This document shows, in pieces, positions 21,095 to 30,775 of a stretch of 64,000 nt of DNA (position 1 is the first letter of the stretch; each line of letters starts with the position of its first letter). The stretch spans positions 950,000 to 1,013,999 of the forward strand of contig MNCI01008033.1 of NCBI GenBank assembly GCA_015680685.1. The letters run 5' to 3'. The position numbers were made by a program, and so were the translations under genes. Below the pieces are notes generated by a model. That model saw only the letters and a list, made by a program, of their open reading frames with translations. It ran no database searches and had not been told where the DNA came from. The stretch is from Gnetum montanum. Lineage: Eukaryota; Streptophyta; Gnetopsida; Gnetales; Gnetaceae.

Positions 21095-22141
21095 GCTAGA
21101 GTTAGTTCACTCCAATATTAAATCACCTTTTAATATTAAATTCATATATTATGAAAAGATAATTAATTTACTAGAAAATAGGAAAAGTAGCTATCTTCAA
21201 TTATTTAAAGAGAAGATTACAATAGGATTCCACAACCCACAAAATGTCAAACAATCTCACATACTCAGATGATGCTGTAGAGCATGAGGCTTCACAACTA
21301 CATAATGGTTATTCTCAATGTAGGACATAACCAATAGAGAGACCTTCTCATAACTTGGGATTGAGATCTTAACTCACAAGTACACGAGAGACAAGAATAC
21401 ATAAGCCTATACACCACACATTGACCTTGGAGCTACAACCACATATGAACTCACTAAGTGTGTTCTATCATATTTTTGATAAGCTCTTGTCAACTCAAGA
21501 GCTCTTACCAAGACATCTGTCATGACATCTAATGACCTTTCCTTGGTGTAGAAGCATGAAACACAATCCATATTTATTAACCAAGTAAGACAAAAATCTT
21601 AGGAAACCTTCCTCAAGTTAAAATTGAAGATCTTTTACTATTCTTATCTTTTTCCACATTCTCCTAGGTAATTCCAAATTTAGAATGCTAATTTTGAAAG
21701 TTTCCTTCCCATTTGGATGATCTCTATCTTTTTCGAGATATCTCACTAAAAAACTAGCAATTCTAGTAAGATGTCTCACTTTTGGCTAAGAAATCTTGTA
21801 CTGTAGCTAAGACATCTCGTACTATAGCTAAGATGTTTTAGTCAATTTTGAGACATCTGAGCTGAGATGTCTACACATTTGATAAGACTTCTTACGTAAT
21901 GTTTGATATGTATCCTATCTCTTGAGATGTCTCATTTGAGATGTTTGTCACAAATCCAAGACATCTCTTGCAAGCCCTCAACTTAGCCTAGATGTCTCTT
22001 GTCTTCCAAGATGTCTTTCCTAAGATCCTAGATCTCAAGCAAGATGATCCCAAGACCTCTAAGATATCTCCACAGAGGTCAAAACCTACAAAAACACACA
22101 TGTAGGAAAAGAATAATGGCATTGGAAGAGGTGTTCATACA
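21095..22141 (-). repeat. 5' LTR of element D
   Basis: Its 3' end (plus 21095-21140) matches the end of the E LTRs (GTGATTTAATATTG-A-GTGAAC), and its 5' end on the minus strand reads TGTATGAACACCTCTT, like TGTAGGAACACCTCTT of E. Length about 1047 bp. The U3 half (21500-22080) is crowded with AGATGTCT, GAGACATC and TGTCTC motifs. Confidence 0.7.
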
Positions 22142-22149
22142 CCACAGAG

Positions 22150-22900
22150 GCTTCATAGGGATAAGTAGGTCTTTGATTTTGATGAAGTTCGGTAAGTTTT
22201 TGCCATGAGGTTTTTTCTATGGGGCCATCATATGACTTTACCAAAGCTTAAAATAGAGATAAAAGGTGTGATTATGGAGATTAGGGTTAGCAATGATGTT
22301 TGTTCCTAGGATAAGGGTCACCTATATCATAATTTCTTGGACACAATTATCTCTTTTGTTTCAAGATCATGCCTAAACTAGATCCAAATGTGGGTCATAG
22401 AGAAATGAAGAAATTCTATTATTTAAGTTATTGCACTTCATAAGGGATTACTTATATTCAACTTTCAAATGATGGAAGATAGGAACAAGGTTCTAGAATA
22501 AGGTTCTTGATTTTTTGGTTCCTAAGGCCTTACTTTAGCTAAATGATGACTAAGGGCATAGTTGGATTTAGCCTTGTTTGAAAGAATCTTGATTTAGATA
22601 TGTATCCTAAAGTATTTGATGGATTTTGGAACATAAAGCTCCTATAATAGGTTTCAAGTAGACTTGGAAAACTAATTAAGTTGGATAGAGTCATAGCTTT
22701 CTTATCTAGAATGGATCTAGCAAGATTTTGCATTTGGATGTTGTTGTAGTATGGTTTTGAAGTTTAGTAGGTGAGCTTTAGAAGTAAATGAGGAACTCTT
22801 ACACTCAAGGTAAAATATAAGAAATTACCTATAAAATGTTTAAAATGTGAAAAAATTAGATACAAAGAGGATCTTGTATACTAGGCTTCATACCTTTCTT
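22150..22900 (+). pseudogene. LINE ORF1-like (DUF4283-type) remnant
   Basis: Reading the plus strand across frameshifts gives an order known from plant LINE ORF1 proteins: a M-E-D-R-N-K-V-L-E stretch near 22470, F-F-G-S-x-G-L-T-L, then F-W-N-I-K-A near 22630 (the usual F-W-N-I-K/[RT] motif), D-R-V-x-A-F-L-S-R-M-D-L-A near 22700, and L-P-x-K-C-x-K-C-like codons near 22830, probably the start of a zinc knuckle. Each frame has stops, so it is dead. The endonuclease and RT of this copy were not seen. Confidence 0.5.
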
Positions 22901-23165
22901 GCACTATGGTAAAGTTGAACATAACTTGAATACTTACAAGAGTAGAATGCAACAAATAAACCAAATTAAGCTAGGGCAATCAAATGTCCAAAAATTAGAA
23001 AAGGTCTTTTTTGTATCTTATAAGTACTATGGAAAACCAAGTTATCATGAGTTGATCTATTGTACCAAACTGAGGAAGGAAGCAACATCTAAGATAAAAT
23101 CACTCGCCAGTTCAAAAATGCCAATCATACAACCCCATAATGGAACCCAAAAGTAGAAATCAACT

Positions 23166-23427
23166 TTTTTTGTCATGGAAAACATTAAATATACATTATA
23201 TAATACATTATGCATAAGAAGACAATATACCAAACTTCAAATATATGTAACATTCAACATTATGTGTAAAGGAAATAATAGTAAAAATGTAGAAGAAAGA
23301 GTAAAGAATGCTTTATTGATGTAGAATAGAGTATCTAAATCATGCTCTAAGAGTGTTCCTTGGGGTTTTCTTGCTTTGTCATCTATCTCCTTAGAGGCAA
23401 TCCAGCACTAGCACCATAGTTAGGTGT
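23166..23427 (-). repeat. LTR S2, left part (family S)
   Basis: Matches the first half of S1 (from GTCATAAAAAACAT... through TCCTTAGAGGCAATCCAGCA). It is interrupted at 23427 by G1 and resumes at 34556 after the TSD. The outer left end is diverged. Orientation is assigned from the J polypurine tract to its right. Confidence 0.7.
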
Positions 23428-25008
23428 TGTAACGACGGAAAATGTCGGCAGCTAGAATACCAAACAAAATTCGTGTATACAGTCTTAACCATAGATCCGT
23501 GCGAGGGTTGTGCTGGAGAAGACGAATCTGCAGTGCCCTGAACGGTCTTGTCGATCAGACAGGAACTTACTAAATCAGTAAACCGATGGAGATTATGATT
23601 ATTTCATGGAACGATTTGATTCGACGAGTCGCGAAATGAGAGAAAAACGATGTAGATAAATTGTAATAATGATAACGTCAATACGATAAAAGGAATCAGA
23701 CACGAGAGAAATGCGTGATTTCAAGATCTATGGTTTGACCCGAAAAAATGAGTATTTCGTATACCAAGTTACATTGGGGAGACCCCGATTATCCTGTGTG
23801 AAACAAACACAAAATAACAAGAAAACTATCCAAGTAGAAGTACAGGATGGAGTCTGATCTACCTCGTAGGCCAGAGATGGGATGTAAGAAAGGTCAAGTT
23901 CTGACGTCTATCGATCAACTACTTCTGATCAATAAAACTCACAAGCCACACCAGATGATCTCTTGATCTCTGATCTGCTCCTTTTGCCTTGGGTAGTCTC
24001 TGCTCGGAACTACCAATAATCACAAATGAAGAAAGTTGTGTCTTCACCAAAGGGCCAATCGCTTCTACTGCCAAAAATGTTCAAGAAAAATGTCTCCTGT
24101 CTTTGTTCAAAGATAGTGCTGCCAAAAGATTGCCAAAAAAAATGCTGCTCTCTTGCTCTGTCTCTCTCTTTGTCTCTTCTGTTTTTCCTCTCTCTATCTC
24201 TCTTGCCAACTGAGGTATTTATAAGTTTGATGACATGTGGAAAAGGCATGGCTGTGATGACATGTGTTTCAAACCCTTTGGAAGATCATTGACTTGATCA
24301 TCCTTGTGTTGAAATTCGTGACTACGCATAATACGCGCATCTGCGTATTGTACGTATGAATAACAAATGTGGATTAGGCATATCTCAATTGATTTTGGGC
24401 TACATTACACTCGTACACATTGCGTCGCGTACAAGAGCGTAATAAAGCATAAAAGTAATGGACTTAAGTTGCTTTACGCTCGTTCACGCTGCCAAGTGTA
24501 GTGAAGCGTAAACAATGATTAACTTGGCGATGAGTTACACTGACGTACGCTACGTTGCATAGCGAGCGTAAGGTGATCAATCTGCAAGAAAGAGAAAAGA
24601 GTTGATTTGCTGCACTTCCTTTGGATTCTCTTTGATGTTTTCGAAGCTCATTACGCTGCCTTGCGTAACAGAGTGTAAATCTGCTCTTGGACAAAAGACT
24701 TAGTGGAATACATGAGAGATCGCATGTTATGCTACTTAGGCCTTAAGCTTCGCCAAATCTGCTGAAGTAAACCACCTTCTAATATTAGACCATGTTACGC
24801 TAAGCGTCATTACGCTGTGTTGCGTACTATAGCGTAAAGACGGAAAATAGAGTAAGATAGGAAATCTGCAAAAGGAAATCGAAGTCTTGATGCCACGTGC
24901 CTCTTTGCCCTGCCTTGCCTTGTTCTCCTTTCTGGAATTCTGTCATGTAATTTTGCCCGAATCGCAAATCTTCGCTTGAGGCTGACTCGCAATTTTCACG
25001 GTGTTTCA
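23428..25008 (-). repeat. 3' LTR of G1
   Basis: On the minus strand TGAAACACCGTG...CGTCGTTACA, 1581 bp. A TATA box (TATAAATA, plus 24216-24223) lies after a U3 full of TTACGCT.../...AGCGTAA quasi-palindromes (24400-24840). The R/U5 end (23428-23914) is kept here but missing in the 5' LTR. Confidence 0.9.
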
Positions 25009-25025
25009 ATGGCCCCTCTTTGTTG
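25009..25025 (-). other. polypurine tract of G1
   Basis: The minus strand reads CAACAAAGAGGGGCCAT immediately before the LTR start TGAAAC. G2 has CAACAAACAGGGTCCAT in the same place (62292-62308). Confidence 0.75.
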
Positions 25026-26180
25026 ATGGTTAGAGGGCTTGCCCGAAAGACGTCGACAAAGAATACGAAACACCGGATTGGTAAAAGCACCAACAGCGTT
25101 CATCAATAGTTACTCAAGTGTTGTCCTATCAACATAGAAGAGCAAAGATGGAGGAAATGGGAGATAGGATGACATATAGTAGGAAACAGGTTTGGGGAAG
25201 ACACAAATGAGCAAGGATGGATTCTTCACGCATAAGCAGTTAGGCTTTCTCCTGCAAGTGCATTAGCATGGAGTTATGCCATCATTTTGTAGATGAATGG
25301 GCTACATAGACGAATTGTGTTGCATCTGCACGGCCTGGGTGAGATGTGTTTCACCCATTTTGCCGACCCTCCCGCCCCTTTTCTTTTTGCGTCCACTCGG
25401 CGAATTGTGTTATGCCGGTCTATGGACTTGATTGTAATGCGAATGCAGAAAACGGGTGCTGCGTGTGTAGATTTTGCAAACGGGAAGCAGATGGTAGAGA
25501 TGAAGTTCAGTAAGGGTTGAGGGTAGGACTATAAGAGGAATATGGAGGAACAAGGATGCACTTCTAAGTGGACAAGCTAACCTGGGCAGCCATTTCAAAA
25601 CGTTGTTTGCACTTCACCGCTCAAATGAATGCACCTTTGGACGACATCTTCGAAGCAAGTAACCTGCAACCAAAGAAGAAAATAGAGGATACCATTGCTC
25701 GTGTGAATCACGGGCGAGGTTGTAGAAACAAGTGCCATTAGAGGTGAGATGAAGTGATTGGGCTGTGAAGGAGGAACTGTAGCACGAGGCCAGAGTCTTC
25801 AACCTTGACGCTCGGCCCAGCATATCGCCGCCAAAGAACATTAGACTCGGTGCACCTGACTGGTTATGTAAAGAACCAGCTAGATGAATTTGTGAAGCCA
25901 GGGCCTGATAGCTATGATGAGTGGATTTGATATCCCCAAAGTCGTAATTGATGAGAACGCCTTTGGGGCCCCGAGCAGCGGAACTAACCTCTCAGAGGTA
26001 CCACCGCTGGAATGGGTGCGGTAACGGTATCTCCGAGGGGTCAGCAGTATGCCCTTCGGCACATCTGAGAGATCAGTAGAATGTCGGTGAGGTAGTGACG
26101 CTAGAGCTGGCTCAGCATCCCACCCCGTTTTTCTTGCGGCTGCACAAAGAGGATCACGTTCGCTTGACTTGCATGATGGC
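25026..26180 (-). other. 3' non-coding region of G1
   Basis: No supported coding frame. It is colinear with 62309-63400 of G2, for example GACGTCGACAAAGAATACG near 25048 and 62331, so it is a regular part of the family between integrase and LTR. Confidence 0.7.
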
Positions 26181-26700
26181 AGCTTATGCGTCCCAGTTTT
26201 AAATCATGGTAGACTGTCGTTGCTAGTTTTAAGTCTCAGCAGACCATGGTCCCAGTTTAAAGTCTGGGCGGACCAAGCAATGCTAGTTTTACGTCGTAGC
26301 GGATGGTGGCAAGGCTGATTTATGGTCTCAGCAGACCGTGCTGTGGGTTTCAGTTTTGTGTCATGACCCAGGGACAAGTCTATGCTGGTTTTACATCTCA
26401 GCAGACAACTACTTACCTGCGCGAATTTTATGTCATGACGGACAGCTGGTGCCAGTTTAGTGTCATGGCGGACGCGTGCAAAAGATGCCAGTTTTTTGTC
26501 GTGGCGGACCTGTACAACATTGCCAATTTTACGTCGTAGCGAACGGTTACAACTTGCCAATTTTACGTCGTGGCGGACGATCAGTACCAGTTTAGCATCG
26601 TGGCGGACGCGTGAAGGGCGTGCCAGTTTAACGTCATAGCGGACATTTGTTGCCAGTTTAACGTCATAGCGGATGATTGTGGCCATACCTGATATTCACG
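26181..26700 (-). repeat. tandem repeats encoding VRYDAKLA-like units (G1)
   Basis: At least a dozen degenerate copies of GCCAGTTT-A-CGTCGTAGCGGAC, spaced 25-45 bp apart. On the minus strand many translate as V-R-[YH]-D-[AV]-K-L-A, others as L-R-R-K-T in another frame, giving a 160-residue open stretch (26686-26204). Since frames mix, a protein role is doubtful. Tandem repeats in the 3' region are typical of the Tat lineage. Confidence 0.8.
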
Positions 26701-26712
26701 CTGGAGATGCGA

Positions 26713-27426
26713 CTATATGTAGTACCACTTCAAATATATATGATTGACAGGGTTTGGTAACTCGTTGCCATCGACATCCGCTAACTTGAATGCTCCATTG
26801 CTATACGCATCAGTTACCAAGAAAGGGCCCTCCCAGTTTGCAGAGAATTTGCCTACTGGTTCGCGAACGACCTTGAGAACTAAATCTCCTTTCTTGATCG
26901 AACGCTGCTGAAGATTGCGACGATGCTTTTGCCTCTGCTTTTCTTGATACTTTTCGATTGTATCAAGTGTATGTATTTGCTTCTCCTCTACTGAATCCAA
27001 ATCCATGATTCGAGACTCGGTGTGTTGAGCCTCATTTATAATCGTGGAGAGGACCATTCTCAAAGAAGGAATTTGCAATTCGAGGGGCAGCACCACCTCG
27101 GATTCGTAGACTAGGCTATAAGGTGTATTGTCTGTAGCTGTCCTACATGTAGTACGATACGCCCATAGCACATAGAGGATTTTTTCGTGCCACCGTCTCT
27201 TGTTGCTGTCGAGCATTTTCTTGAGCAGATTGATGATGACCTTGTTCGTTGCTTCAGCTTGACCATTCACTTGTGGGTAGTATGGCAAGGAAAAATATTA
27301 TTTAATGCCAAGGCTATGATAGAAGGATTTGGTCTCCGTACTACTAAACTATGGCCCATTGTCGATCATGATAGTCATTGGGAGACCAAATCTGGTTACA
27401 ATGTTGTCTAAGATGAAATGGCAAAT
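26713..27426 (-). pseudogene. integrase core end and C-terminal domain of G1
   Basis: The first part (27426-27289) reads R-F-G-L-P-x3-M-I-D-N-G, the second catalytic Asp, then a decayed link. The open part 27288-26713 (191 residues) begins P-Y-Y-P-Q-V-N-G-Q-A-E-A-T-N with the catalytic Glu, continues W-A-Y-R-T-T...T-P-Y-S-L-V-Y, and ends with a C-terminal domain, F-S-A-N-W-E-G-P-F, before its stop. All three integrase catalytic residues are thus present across the two parts, but stops between 27289 and 27426 break the protein. It would have joined cDNA to the genome. Confidence 0.85.
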
Positions 27427-28941
27427 CTATTGAGATGTGATCTTCCTTAAAGAAATAGCCTCTATCCACTTCGTGAAGTACTCAGTAGTGGTAATTATGA
27501 AGCTATGACCTACGGAAGATTTCAGCGTGATGGGAGCTATAATGTCTAGTCCCCATCGTTGAAATGGCCATGTTATTTCAGTCGTATGTAACTTTGTAGG
27601 TGACACGTGTATAAGATTTGCGTGATGCTGACACGTGTCACAAGTTTTAACCTTCGTCAGGCAATCTTTTTCCATGCGTGGCCAGTAGTACCCTAAGCGG
27701 TGAATTTTTGCAGCCATAGCCCGTGGTGCTACGTGTCCTCCGCATACTCCCTCATGAACCTCGCCAACTATATGCTGTGCTTGGTTTTTGTTAATGCAAG
27801 TAAGCAACACACCATCAAAAGAGCGTCTACAGAGAGTACTGTCTCCTATGATTATGTACTGCCTAGCTCGCTTGCAGATTGCATCTTTTTGCATGCATGT
27901 CAATTCATGCAGTAGCTTGCCTTGCAAGAGGTAAGTTTTAATATTGTCATACCATTCTGGCATGGTTTCTTCGAGAAGAGAAGATATTTGCGCCGCCTGA
28001 ATGATAGGACCTGTACAATCTGTTATTAAAGTAGGACAAGTGTCGAATAGATGTGATGGCACGTTTAAGGCCAGCGTAGCCAGTGCATCGGCCAGTGTGT
28101 TATCATTTTGTGGCACGTGTTGGGCATCGATGGTCACGAATTGCTTCAGAAGATCTTTAGCCATATCGCAGTAGGGCTGTAAATGTACAGCTTTGCAGGC
28201 GTAGACTCCTGTGATCTGATTGATGATGAGCATCGAATCACCCCTAATTGCCAAGTGTCGAACATCGAGTTCGCTGGCAGCTAGTAATCCTTTGAGGAGC
28301 CCCTCGTACTCTGCCACATTATTCGTACAGGGGAAGGTCAAGTGATAAGCGTGAAGATGCACATCCCCAGGTGATAGCGTAATAACGGTGGCAGCATTGC
28401 CACCTCTAGCGGTTGAAGCTCCATCGAAATACAACGTCGCTTCGGGGCCTGTTAAGACAGGGCTATGTACATATTCGTCTGGAAATTCAGGCTCTATGAT
28501 TGCCTGACTATCAATAGGAGATGTTACTAATTGATCGGCTATCGCTTGACCCTTCGTAGAAGATTGGCCAATGTAATGCAGATCGAATTCTACCGTGATA
28601 GCCTTCCAACGAGCTATTTTGCTACTTTCGTATAAGTTATGCGTAATAGCCCTAAGGATGTTATTTTTATAGATGATGTTATCTTGGCTACGAAAAATAT
28701 AATGCCTGCACTTCTTGAGCGTAAATACTAATGCTAAGCAGTTACGCTCTACTTCGTTGTACCTTGTTTCATACGCACATAGAGCATGACTCAAGTAGTA
28801 GATGGGTACTTCCGACCCATCATTCCTCCTTTGACAGAGTAACGCTGCTAAGGCTACGTTTGAGGTCGCAAGATAGATATAGGATGGTTGATCCCTTTGC
28901 GGCGGGAAAACTGTTGGCAAGCGTTGAAGCTCCTGCTTCAA
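27427..28941 (-). CDS. G1 pol segment: RNase H, second RNase H, integrase N-part
   Basis: A 504-codon open frame, the longest in the window. Residues 1-130 are the first RNase H (I-Y-L-A-T-S..., Y-L-S-H-A-L...Y-N-E-V-E-R). From about 165 a second RNase H of archaeal type follows: L-Y-F-D-G-A-S, N-N-V-A-E-Y-E-G, I-R-G-D-S, and N-x-L-A-D-A-L-A-T-L-A, giving the D-E-D-D set. From about 370 comes the integrase zinc domain (H-E-G-V-C-G-G-H...Y-Y-W-P-R-M, C-x2-C) and the start of the core, W-G-L-D-I-I-A-P-I with the first catalytic Asp. The dual RNase H is diagnostic of the Tat lineage. Although open, it is a fragment of a larger pol: the RT palm upstream is deleted and stops follow, so no working polymerase results. 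Confidence 0.9.
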   Translation of the reverse strand: MKQELQRLPTVFPPQRDQPSYIYLATSNVALAALLCQRRNDGSEVPIYYLSHALCAYETRYNEVERNCLALVFTLKKCRHYIFRSQDNIIYKNNILRAITHNLYESSKIARWKAITVEFDLHYIGQSSTKGQAIADQLVTSPIDSQAIIEPEFPDEYVHSPVLTGPEATLYFDGASTARGGNAATVITLSPGDVHLHAYHLTFPCTNNVAEYEGLLKGLLAASELDVRHLAIRGDSMLIINQITGVYACKAVHLQPYCDMAKDLLKQFVTIDAQHVPQNDNTLADALATLALNVPSHLFDTCPTLITDCTGPIIQAAQISSLLEETMPEWYDNIKTYLLQGKLLHELTCMQKDAICKRARQYIIIGDSTLCRRSFDGVLLTCINKNQAQHIVGEVHEGVCGGHVAPRAMAAKIHRLGYYWPRMEKDCLTKVKTCDTCQHHANLIHVSPTKLHTTEITWPFQRWGLDIIAPITLKSSVGHSFIITTTEYFTKWIEAISLRKITSQ

Positions 28942-28992
28942 GTTGTCAAACGCACGCTGACAATCGTCCGTCCATTCGAAATTAACCCCCTT

Positions 28993-29250
28993 TTAAAGCA
29001 AATGTTGCATAGGGTGTAACTTGTCGGTTAATCTCGAGATGAACCGCCTGATAAACTGTAACCTCCCCTGTAGTCTGCGTAATTGCTTAAGACTTGTAAC
29101 GGGTGCTAATTCAACAATGGCTTTGACTTTGTTAGGGTCTACGCGTATGCCAGTTTCCGATACCACAAAACGCAGCATGCGTCCGGTTTTGACTCCGAAC
29201 ACACACTTTTTGGGTTGAGTCAGATTTGAGAGATACTGGTGACAGTGGCA
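28993..29250 (-). pseudogene. C-terminal remnant of G1 reverse transcriptase
   Basis: The frame gives P-K-K-C-V-F-G-V-K-T-G...F-V-V-S-E-x-G-I, the RT thumb connection, then L-K-Q-L-R-R-L-Q-G-R-L-Q-F-I-R-R-F-I-S-R. The fingers and palm with the Y-x-D-D box are absent upstream, where sequence at 29251 changes to non-coding repeats. A stop at 28990-28992 separates it from the 504-codon frame. Confidence 0.8.
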
Positions 29251-29839
29251 TCAGAGGAGATGCGTAATTGTAGTTTACGCATGGTTTTATTGGTTGGAGT
29301 CAAACAATGGTTATGTGAATGACTGAAAGACTAGATATAAGATCTTCTGGCGATTTTAAATGTTATTTATGTTTTTGTCTTTTGCGTTTTTATCTGCAAA
29401 GCGTAAGCATAGTTGTTAATGATTTTGCTTAAGTTATGTTGCGATGGAATGGAATTGCTAGTTTAAGGCCATAGCGGACCGTCACTAGTTTTAGGCCATT
29501 GTGGGCCATCATGCATAATATAAAGAGTGTAATCGATGGTAATGTACATTTTTTGTGTAATTAGACTAAAGTGATCAAAAGGCGTAAATAGCGTACATAA
29601 GAGAAATGCAATAGCGTAAAGAATGGCGAGCGTAAACATTGAAAATTTCTGTAGCGTAAATATGTATTGGATGAAAATGGATTGCTAAGTGTAAGTAGAG
29701 ATAATTGATAAAAACATAATAATGCACGTAAATGCCATTCAGTTCAACCACTAATTCGCAATTGTTTCTTAATGGCCTTTACATTCAGTGTTGCGTAAGG
29801 GCGGAGGGATTTACAGTTTGACTCCTCCATGCCACCATC
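29251..29839 (-). other. non-coding gap in G1 where RT core is expected
   Basis: It contains GCGTAA-rich palindromic pieces (29570-29650) and two units of the G 3' tandem repeat (AAGGCCATAGCGGACCGTCACTAG near 29463). No RT fingers or palm codons are found. Ogre-type elements of this lineage carry an intron between protease and RT, so part of this may be an old intron, but the RT loss is real. Confidence 0.6.
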
Positions 29840-30775
29840 CTAAAATGGCAGGTTGGCGCAGGCTAGACTGTCATCGTTGGTGTCGGTTTGTTGAGGGATT
29901 TGGAGATGGGTCTGATCATCCGATGTTTCTATCTCTGAACCCCGTTCTTCTTCAATATTGTTGACAATCCTGGGGGTGATTTCATCTTCGCATATTACGA
30001 CCTCCCCTCCTGCATAGGGTAGGTGTATTTCCTGATGTATCGGTGATGAAACAGCCCTCAGCTGGGCTAACCAGGACCTCCCTAAGATCAAGTTAAACCC
30101 AGGCATCTCCTCGACAACTAGGAATGTGGCATTCGTTGGGAATTGATTCCCTGCCACAAACTCGATACGCACCGTCCCCTTAACCTGAACCCTTGCTCCA
30201 TTGAACGACTTTACGCATGTTTTTGTTGTGAGAATGATCTGGTCGACCAGACCCAACCTATCCAAGATGGGATAAGGAATGACATTTGCAGCTGCGCTAT
30301 CGTCCACGTGTACCCTCCGGATCAGGTACTGACTGACCCGAATGGTGATGAACATGGGTTCAGTTGTCACTTGACCTTTCTCAAGATCATCTTTGATGGA
30401 CTCATCATGAAAGGTCAGCGAGGTGGGCTTAGGTTACTCAGTTTCAGAAGGAAACATGATAGCATGTATCACTTCTTCCTCTGCTGGTAAGCTTTCGTCC
30501 ACAGGTATGGATGTCAGCATGTGGACCATAGCCTCACGGTGTTTTTGGGATGTCCTAAGCAGGTCATAGAGGCTCAACGTTGTATTTTTTTATTTTAGAG
30601 CCTGTCTGACCTGCGTAAACACATCGAGGAGGTCCCTCTCTTGGCCAGGTTGTTTGTTCCCCTTGTCTTCTTCCATTCGTCCCAAGAGACGAATCTCCCG
30701 AGGTGGAATGATGTCAGTCGAGGAGTTGTTCTTTTTCTCGCTGAGAGGAGGTGGCTGCGTTTTTGCACCTTTATC
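29840..30775 (-). pseudogene. protease region of G1
   Basis: The open part 30370-29840 (176 residues) starts T-T-E-P-M-F-I-T-I-R-V and has V-D-D-S-A-A-A-N-V-I-P, the retropepsin site (consensus D-[ST]-[GA], here D-S-A), then a flap region and L-I-L-G-R-S-W-L, the G-R-x-W end motif. Upstream (30775-30371) decayed codons give P-P-R-E-I-R-L-L-G-R and a helical stretch with two stops. It would process the gag-pol polyprotein. Confidence 0.75.

Larger units (their letters stand above)
16407..22141 (-). mobile_element. Ty3/gypsy element D, 3' end lost to the C insertion
   Basis: On the minus strand: 5' LTR (22141-21095), tRNA-Met primer site, gag (21031-19780), protease (about 19770-19380), RT (19060-18330), RNase H (18340-17131, split by solo LTR S1) and integrase (17130-16407), where C begins. 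The domain order PR-RT-RH-IN is that of Ty3/gypsy. The integrase C-terminus and 3' LTR are not found to the left of C, so that side was deleted or overwritten. Stops and frameshifts occur throughout. Its LTR ends and gag are clearly related to E. Confidence 0.8.
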
